NCBI GenBank assembly: GCA_945875845.1
Contig: CAMCMB010000078.1
Coordinates: forward strand, 1-35,249
Length of the DNA stretch: 35,249 nucleotides
From: Pirellula staleyi DSM 6068
Lineage (GTDB): Bacteria > Planctomycetota > Planctomycetia > Pirellulales > Pirellulaceae
Direction of reading: 5' to 3'
In this document: positions 25,658 through 33,800 of the stretch, one piece after another
How positions within the stretch are numbered: position 1 is the stretch's first letter
Layout: each line of letters begins with the position of its first letter
Notes under the pieces: model-generated
What the model was told of the DNA's origin: nothing
What the model saw: only the letters and a program-made list of their open reading frames with translations
Database searches by the model: none
Program-made: the position numbers and the translations under genes

Positions 25658-27550
25658 TTAGCGTAAATTTCCAATCTTCTCTGTAAGGTCCATGAGCATT
25701 TTATTCAAATCGAGTCGAACGTAGGGGCGGTCTGCAGCCGGGTGCGAATGATCCGCGTTCGCGACATACAGAACTCCATCTTCAGGTACGAATAGGACAT
25801 TGTGTAGATTGGATTGCATGGCAACGGGACGACTCATCAACTGCTGTCCGATAGTTGTATCAATCTTACCGTGCGATGCTTGGATACGGCTCTTTAGCAA
25901 ATCGAGTCGCTCACCAGCGGACAAGACGATGGTGTCACGGATGCCTTCACCTAGGAGCGGATGGGACTCACCGGGGGCGACGAATTGGATCGAACTGGGT
26001 GTCGCCATCACCCCTACCGCCTGTCGGCTCTTGCCGTCCGCAAAGACATAGTAGTATTCACATGTTCGCGGGCTGGTTCGCCACAATTCTTTGACCTGTT
26101 CCAGTGTTGAGCATTCCTCCAGTGCGCGTCGCATGAGCGTCGCCATGGGGACCCCGTCCCATTGCCCTTGGCCTTGACCTCCCATTTCGCCGAGCGAGAT
26201 TTGGGCTTGGTTCATCCCGCTGACGCTGCCGATAAATCCTGCGTAGCCTATGTTAGCGAACGCATTCATCCCTTCGGGGGCTACGATGAAAGTCGTGGCG
26301 GCATCTTGCAGTCCAATCTCGGTCATATAGTCGAGCACGCGCCCATGATAGAGTTTCCCATCAACACTGGCGGAACCCATCACGGCAAAGCCTGAGCAAT
26401 GAAACAATTCGGGGAAGACATTGATGGTTTCGAAGAGCGTTGTGTCGAGATCTAGTGCACGGGCCAACGCGCGCGTCTCGATTTTGTGGCGTTCTGGAAT
26501 GTGAGGCGAAAGTCGCTGATAAGCAGCATCCAACTCCTCTCGAAACCAACGACCGGTTGCAATCGTTTGTGCCGTTCCAAAGGCGTAGAGTACCGAATCG
26601 ATGCATCGCATCGTTTCTTCTTTCAGCAACTTACCGTGAGCCATGCCGATTTGTTCAGGGGTTCCTGAGAGAAGCGCGACGCGTTGCCCCTCGATCCACA
26701 TAAGTTTACCGTTTTCAACCGCTTTGTCCGCCATCTTAGGCGACGTTAGACGCGGCGACGGCGCAAGAACTTCCAACGCGCGTCGAACGCCTCTCGACAC
26801 GGTTCGTTCAATCTCGCTTCGTGGAATTTGCTTAATCTCGAAATTCGGCCAACGCTTGGTTATCCCCTCCAATGATTGCTTGGCATTTTCCGATGCCAGT
26901 GAATCCGCAGCGGTTTGCTTGAGGACCAAACGGCTTTCGTCACCTCCGGTCTTAAGTGCAATCGATGTCGAAGTGGGAAACGCAAAACTGAATTGACCAG
27001 GTAAAACCCAGTTGTTGTTTTCGCGTTGAAACGCAGCCTTGCTCGTGAAACCCAACCAGTTAGCGATGTCCTGCGGGCTTCCCGCTTTTAGAATATTCGC
27101 GCCGAGCTGCACCCAGCTACCCGAACTGATCAATCGTTTGAATACATCGGTTGGGGCTAAGTTATCAACCGGATCAACTTCGCCATGTCCCCAAAAAACG
27201 CGATTGTGCTTGGGCAACACCAGCGCAGTCGCATCTCGAGTGCGAACAATCTCCACGGCATATTCGTCATGTGTTAATTGCAATTCGAACGCTTCATCCC
27301 CCATGCGTTGGATTCGCACTTGAACGGTCTGCGCTTTGCCGTCCATAGGTATGTTGATCTTGCCTTCGATCGAAAAGTGAGATGTTCTCAACTGCAAGGC
27401 GTCGATCCAGGGAGTCAATCCAATGGCAAGTTGCGCGATCGACTCTTCCTCGAAAACGGCTTGGTCTTGCGCGCGTGCCTCGGCAGTGAGCTGGACCATT
27501 GAGATCGCAATGATGATCGCAATAAGACAACGACGATTAACGAATGGCAT
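25658..27550 (-). CDS. Secreted LolA-like / C45 acyltransferase-like Ntn-hydrolase fusion
   Basis: Start ATG 27550 has GAGGG four bases upstream and opens a signal peptide (RRCLIAIIIAISMVQLTAEARAQ), giving 630 residues. The frame is open upstream to 27655 but that part is not protein-like. Residues about 35-250 resemble a LolA/outer-membrane-lipoprotein-sorting-type beta domain (FSIEGKINIPMDGKAQTVQV). Residues about 285-625 match the C45 (acyl-CoA:6-aminopenicillanate acyltransferase-like) family. Landmarks there are LLSGTPEQIGMAHGKLL, a likely nucleophile Cys385 in ELFHCSGFAVMG, LYHGRVLDY, GFIGSVSGMN and ARPVAMQSNLHNVLF-like context near the end. C45 enzymes hydrolyse or transfer acyl groups on amides. 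Substrate unknown. A conventional C45 protein would be about half this length. Confidence 0.88.
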   Translation of the reverse strand: MPFVNRRCLIAIIIAISMVQLTAEARAQDQAVFEEESIAQLAIGLTPWIDALQLRTSHFSIEGKINIPMDGKAQTVQVRIQRMGDEAFELQLTHDEYAVEIVRTRDATALVLPKHNRVFWGHGEVDPVDNLAPTDVFKRLISSGSWVQLGANILKAGSPQDIANWLGFTSKAAFQRENNNWVLPGQFSFAFPTSTSIALKTGGDESRLVLKQTAADSLASENAKQSLEGITKRWPNFEIKQIPRSEIERTVSRGVRRALEVLAPSPRLTSPKMADKAVENGKLMWIEGQRVALLSGTPEQIGMAHGKLLKEETMRCIDSVLYAFGTAQTIATGRWFREELDAAYQRLSPHIPERHKIETRALARALDLDTTLFETINVFPELFHCSGFAVMGSASVDGKLYHGRVLDYMTEIGLQDAATTFIVAPEGMNAFANIGYAGFIGSVSGMNQAQISLGEMGGQGQGQWDGVPMATLMRRALEECSTLEQVKELWRTSPRTCEYYYVFADGKSRQAVGVMATPSSIQFVAPGESHPLLGEGIRDTIVLSAGERLDLLKSRIQASHGKIDTTIGQQLMSRPVAMQSNLHNVLFVPEDGVLYVANADHSHPAADRPYVRLDLNKMLMDLTEKIGNLR

Positions 27551-27730
27551 ACTGCCCTCGGTCAGAACAAAGAGAGGTGGTTTAAGACGAGGCCCGCTTC
27601 GAAATTGTACACCAAGTCGAGGCGGACTAGGTGATCCCAGGAAAGGCCGAGTCATACGATTGCCAAAGAACGAATTTACTTGGCGGTGATCGCTGCGGTG
27701 CAGTGCAAAACTTTCACCTTGCTCTCAAAA

Positions 27731-27809
27731 CTCCCCCCACCCGTCACCCAAGCTCCCACCCGTCACCCAAGCTCCCACCCGTCACTCAAGCTCCCACCCG
27801 TCAACCAAG
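27731..27809. repeat. 19-bp tandem repeat array, four units
   Basis: Units of CTCCCACCCGTCACCCAAG run from about 27731: the first is lengthened by extra Cs, then 27753-27771, 27772-27790 (CACTCAAG) and 27791-27809 (CAACCAAG). A fifth CTC begins and breaks off. There are no unique spacers, so it is not CRISPR. Together with flanking sequence it fills the 328-bp gap between the TcA stop (27879) and the C45 start, which holds no gene. Confidence 0.85.
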
Positions 27810-27878
27810 CTCGGTGCGAGCAATTCCAAAACCAGCCAGCGTTTTGGACAAACAGCTCCGAGCCCCGCTTCAAAAAAG

Positions 27879-30800
27879 TCAAGCTTCGTCCGACTCATAT
27901 CCTAGCACGAGGAATATGTCGTTGATCTCTGCCGGATCACTTACCAAAACTCCGTTCGGATTTGCCGGATTTGCCAGTTTCAAGTGCCACGTTTCGGTCG
28001 GAGCGGAAAGGTCAATCGCAATGCTGGCCGCTGAAAGATCCTTCCGGGCAAAATGAAGACGACCGAATTGATTCACTTGAGCTAGCTGGAACGTGTCCGA
28101 ACCGGGTGACGGCGATGGCAGCGGCGGATTCAATGTCGCCGTGTAATTTTCGCCGTCTCGACCGCGAACGAAAAGCCAGATGGAATTGACGCTGAGTGTT
28201 TTCCGGTCGTCCCTGAACGGGAACAATCCGGGAGACATTTCCAGTTCAAGAATGTTCCCACTCGCCGGATTCGAAGGATGCAGAAAACGATGCCACTGGG
28301 ATGGGAATTCCTGTCGCAGGTTCAGCATGCGAAGAGAAGGTGTGGTCCCATCCTGACTGTAGTATTCACGAAGGTTGCTGATCGCGCCGTTTTTAAATGG
28401 CCCGGCATCTTCTTTGGCGGTGTACTTGATGTGCAGGATGGCATCGGCAATCGACGCATAATCGAACTGTCGCAGAGGCTTGCCAAAGTCAGGACTTGCG
28501 GGGTCCGGATTGTTTGTCGGAAGATCGCTGAACAATTCCAGCGACCAGTCGCTGATCGCTCCCGCTCCTTCGAACGGCAAGTACCGCTCATCCCGAAAGT
28601 TCAATTCGAACACTCCGCTGTCGTTCTGTCCACTGCTGGCGGCAATGGCTTTGACAGAAATGTTGTTCTCCACAAAGCGAGCGTCATCTGCCGGCAGACC
28701 ATCGTCATCGGTGTTGTGCGGGTAACCATTGTCGCCACTGGCGGTGTTGATCCGAATGCTATTTTTCAGCAGTCGCACAGTACAGGAAACAGTCGTGTAT
28801 GGGCCCGCCACGCAGGGCAGTGTGATGCTCACCGACTTGATCCGGCGGAAATAATGACCGGGGTAGTCGAGGTCGAAGATTTCTTCCGGTAGACTGACAA
28901 AACAACGGCCTGTTTCGCGCAGCGTCACGAGGGCGAGCGGGTTCAGCATCGCGAGAGAGACGTGCTTTGAGAGTTCAAACTCTCGGCGATTCTGATCCAG
29001 ATACGCCGTCTCCAGACGCCGCAGGTCGTACTGCAGTTTTTCGCCCGAGAGCAGTCCCTTCTTCAGGCTGTCCCAGTAGCCGAAATGGATGTAACTGCTG
29101 TCCTGCAGACCCAGTTCAAAACGGAAGCATCGCTCTGCTCGTTTTGCCAGGTCGTATGCCAGTCGATAGCTTTGAAAGTACACGCCCGAAATCTGTCCCA
29201 TCTGCCACTGGTACAGATCCTTGTTCGTGTACTTCGAATGCATGAATTCGTCGGTCGCTTTGGCGTTCTCGATCTGCAGACTGTGGTTTGCCAGCTCCTT
29301 TTCTGCGATGGCGATACGGAGTTCGGCAGCCGCAATCGACTCATCAAGCTGCTCCAGTTCTTTGTCGGCGAGTTTTTCCTGAAGCTTCCAGTCGTCCCAC
29401 CGGCGACCATGACCAGCGTTGATGGACGCCTTGTTGGCGTTGTGATTTTCGACGTTCGCCCAAACCGTAAATCCTCCGGCGGCTGCCTGCAACCCGGCAC
29501 CAACGTTGGGTCCACCGAACATCACTGAGGCCTTTGGTGTACCGCCGAATCCGGCACCCCCCAGGTCGAATGACGGAACAATATGCGCAACCGAGGCGGC
29601 AATATTGATGCCCTGAGCAGTCTGCTGAGCAATCAATGCCTGTTCCAGCTTATCCTGGTGCAGCTTTTCACTGGCGTTGATCTTCTCGACGTTGCGGTAA
29701 AAGTCGCGGCGCATTGTCACGAGCTCCTTATTCTTCCTGATACCTTCGAGGTTCCATTTCGACTCCTCGATTTGCTTCTCACGCACAATGGTAACAGCTT
29801 CCAGCAGCCTGATTTCCTGACTCTGACGCAGCAGGCTCAGTGCCTCTGCGTCTTTCTTTTCCAGCGCTGCCAGCAGGGCGGCACCGAGAGATTTGACGTC
29901 GTTGCAAACCTCATTTGCTTTTTGCAGCAGGATGTTGAAGCGATACAACGGCAATGGCGCGCTCATGTCCGCGAGCGCACTGCTGATATCGACGCCGCCT
30001 GCTACGGCTTTCACCAAGGCCGCCGGGTCGATCGGCGGTTCAAACAGCGCCAGCTGACGGACCACACCCTCAATGTTCATGCAGTGCCGGATCTTGTAGA
30101 GCCGGTCGGCAACGGTGTCCCAATAGCCCAACATCTTGTCATTTTGCGGAATGCAGAAATAGAGCATCGGCAGCGGAGCGGGGTCAGCGCCGCCGACACC
30201 ACCACCGGCTTGCTGCGGAATAAGATTTTCCACTTGCACAAGCGCATTGGAGAACTTGTCGAACTCAATCTCAAGTTCATTGAAACTTTCCAGTGATGGT
30301 TTTGCCTGAGGTGGAACTTTCTTTGGACGAGGGCCGAGGATCTCCGCCGCCATGATATACAGCTGAGTCGCTTCGTTGATGCTCTCCATGCTGTCCTGTC
30401 GAAAGAGATTGTCTCCCCAGGCGACCAGATTATCGAGGTACTTCATCACCACGGTTTTCTGGTACGCCACGGTGCGATAATTAGCGAGACGATGTGGTTC
30501 GAAGGGGTTCGTGCGCCAGTCGTACACCTGGTCTTCGAGATCCTCCAATGCCTGTGCCGAGTAGCCGGGCACGCTGGTATCACCCGCCAGCATTCGCAGA
30601 ATGTTGTCGATCCGCTGCTGGACGTATTGTGAATCGGTCGTCTGAAAGAACGGCTTGGTGATCCAGAACTTGCTCATCGCCGAACCGCCGGGTGTGGAGC
30701 TTTCCACACCGATCGGATTGAAAATAAAGTGATACCATTCACGAGCTTCTTCGAATCGCTGATTTCTGCTCAGCGAGTTGGCGATCAACAACGGCGCGTG

Positions 30801-33800
30801 GAAAAACAATTCCCAGTTGTAGGGCGAGTAAGCACCGTTCGGGGTGAAATCGACGACCTCGCGCGGGTAACAATCTGGTAGTAGTGGGTATTCCGGAGGC
30901 AGCTTTGCCACGACGCCCGTCGGCTGATAGCTCAGTCTGAAATCGAACCCTGAGTCCTTCAGCTGAGTCTCACGGCTCATCAAGGCCGGGATTCCTTTGA
31001 GCGGGTTGTGGACCAGTTTGGAGAAATCGCAAACAAACGGGTGGTAGTGGTTTTTGAAATGAAACCGTCGAAACTGATAGAGGGCGGTGAACCAGATGCT
31101 CAGGAAATAATGAAAGAATCGCATGATCCAGCGCTTCAGCAGATTCCTGGCGAGTTCATCGGAATACGGCGGTGCCGCTTCTTCTGGAAACTGCATGCGC
31201 AGTGCCCGCTCCACCTGCACACGCCGCTTAGGCGGCAGACTGGAAAGCGCAAACCCAGCCAACCAAGTATCAACCAGCCCAGCGAAATACTGATCCAGCG
31301 CCCGCACACCCTTTCGGATGTCCGGGTAATACAGTCTCACGCCACCAGTGCCGCCCGCGACATGCGTCACGTCCTGGCCTCGCGGTTCCTTCCCTAGGAA
31401 GGGGAGTACAAAGAACGTACGTTTCCGGTCGTGAAAGAAGTACGGCAGCCAGGTCCCGACAAGAGCGTAATCTCTGTCATTGTTGTCGCCGCCGATTCCG
31501 ATCAGGCCATCCATGAACATTCTGTCCAGGTATGACGGGTGCCAGGGCGGCGTCATCCTGAAAATTCCAGGTGTCTCGATCAGGACCTGCGTCAGTTGAG
31601 GAGCAACCGGCATCAGTACAGGAGATCGGTCCAGACCAAATCGGTTCTCGAGTGTAAAGTCGTTTTCCGGAGCGTCCGTACGCTGCGGGGACCCCTGCCT
31701 GCCAAGTTCGACCCACTTCAGGAACTCCGTGTTATAACCGACGGATGCTCGTTCCGGTCGAATCGCGTGCTCGAAATAGCCACGGAGTTCGGTCCGCTCC
31801 GGCACACCCTTGCAACCAGCGATCTCAAATGCACCATCGAGCCTCGCTACATAATTCGGTTTTGACTCCGTTCCCGCCAGGCTGTACCCCTCGTACTTGA
31901 CAGCAAACCGGCCATCCATTTCGCTTCGGTCAATCGGAAAGAACCGGTAGTGCTTTCGGACGATGTCTTCTTCGTACGGATAGCTCTCGTCAAAGTCCGT
32001 CGATACTCGCTTGGTTGTCCACTTGCCTTGGCGGTAGTCGCTGACTGCCATCTGCATCCGAAGACGTTTCGAAGTCCTGTCGGGCGTAAACGAACTCTCG
32101 GTATTGCCGGGTAACTTGGGCATCTTGACTGTACGATTCTCTTCCTCATCCGGTACTTCCGTAAAGATTGGCCAGAACAGAAACAACCGCTGATTCACGA
32201 CTGCGGGAATCAGATAATCGCCCTGAATGTCGAGTTCGACTTTTTCCCATGGCGTCCATTGCCGGTAGTCATAACGACGATAAAAGTACAAATGCGGCTC
32301 CGCCCCAGGCGTGCGCCCAAAGACATGCACAATCGCATTGTCGCCGTCATCCTCCTGATAAAATCCGGCGATTTCAAGTTGTGCCACACCGTCCAGTTTT
32401 TCTAGATAGTTCGCGAACGCTGTTTCGACGGTGTATTGATTGATCTCGTTCTGCAGCAGTTCGTTTTCGAGGTCTTTGAAGAACGGCGACCGGTCCTTTT
32501 TTAGCTCGGGCTCGATCCAGTTCTCGGGCCACAAATACACCTTTCGATTTGCTTCCCAGACGCGATATTTTCGCATCCACTTCCACCATCGCCAGGCGCT
32601 GTCGCCACTGTCTCCGCTGTCGTTGACCACCACCTCGGGCTCCAACCCCATGAAGCTTCGTTGCACAAACAACTGGACCGACCCAGATCCTTGCACAAGA
32701 CGACTGGTGAGCTGGCACGAGCACATCTCAACGTCGAGCAGGAAATAGGCGTACAAGTCGTTCGTGTTTTCCCATTTTCCGCTTGGCGTATCGGCCGGTT
32801 GAGGCTGGATGAGAAGCCAGGCGGCAAGTGCATCCCGCTTGCGTTCTCGAAGCACATCCTGAATTTCGGCGCTCAGCGTCAGCCAGGTTTCTGTGCCGAA
32901 TTTCGAGCGGAGCAATTGCCTCACAGTCGCGGTTTGCGAAATCGTCATCGCTGCGGCGGCAAACGATGTCGCCGTTGCGGCTCGAGCATTAAGACTTTCG
33001 AGGAAGTAGAATGCCCGCCGGAGTCGCTCCCATGTTTCGGCCAGCAAATAATGGGCAGGATACGTCACGTCCAGCGAACCAATCAGCCATTCCACATCGG
33101 CGGCGGGCCACGCATCGTTCAGTTTTACGACATCGGCTGCAAAATCCGCCGCGGCAGCGTACTCTCCGGCCTGTGATTTCACGAGGACTTCGAGCAGTGT
33201 GATGTTCGTCTCCGGAAGACTGTCTCGCAATTTCAACAGGCGACTTGTTCGCAGGAATCGCTCAATGGAAGCCACCGGGGCAGTGTCATCCAAGGGGAGC
33301 GTCGCAATATCGAGCAACTGCGCTCCGGCGGTCAGGGCGATGATTCTCTCAAACTCCCCAAACACGATTTTCCATTTTCGTAGCATGGCGGAGACTCGGT
33401 TCGCCCAGAACCAGCCGTCGAAAGTGCTCTTGTGGTTCGTGTAGTCGACCGGGCTGGACGTAAAAGCAAACACGCGAGTCAGGTGAGCCGAAGGCGTCGT
33501 GTTCGCTGGATTTGGCGAGATGGGCGGCAGGATGGCGAAGTCACCAAGCAGGCGGCGAGTCAGTGCTTCGGTCAGTCCTAATTGAGCGCTGCTTTGCTGC
33601 ACGACCGCATTCGCCGCGAGAGACTTCGACTGATAGTCCAGACCTTTCCTGGCAGCATTGGCCAGCCGTTTTGCTAGGGTATCGCTGGCGGGCAGGCTCG
33701 GTTCAAGGTCAATCTCCGTCAGCCAGATTCGTTCGTCAGGCGGAGCGACCGCAGCCGGCAAGTCGGCAAGACTGTTGAGCGCAGTGTGGTATGCGGCTTC

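Noticed and set aside
27551-27655. Longer N-terminus for the C45 fusion protein
   Set aside because: The 35 extra residues are arginine- and proline-rich without a signal, while ATG 27550 has a Shine-Dalgarno site and opens a standard signal peptide.
27731-27809. Possible CRISPR array
   Set aside because: Units are directly adjacent with no unique spacers, 19 bp long, and no cas gene is nearby.
29583-30296. 237-residue plus-strand frame antisense to TcA
   Set aside because: It mirrors the TcA coiled coil and upstream helices; high GC and regular helical codons give long antisense frames. No independent evidence.
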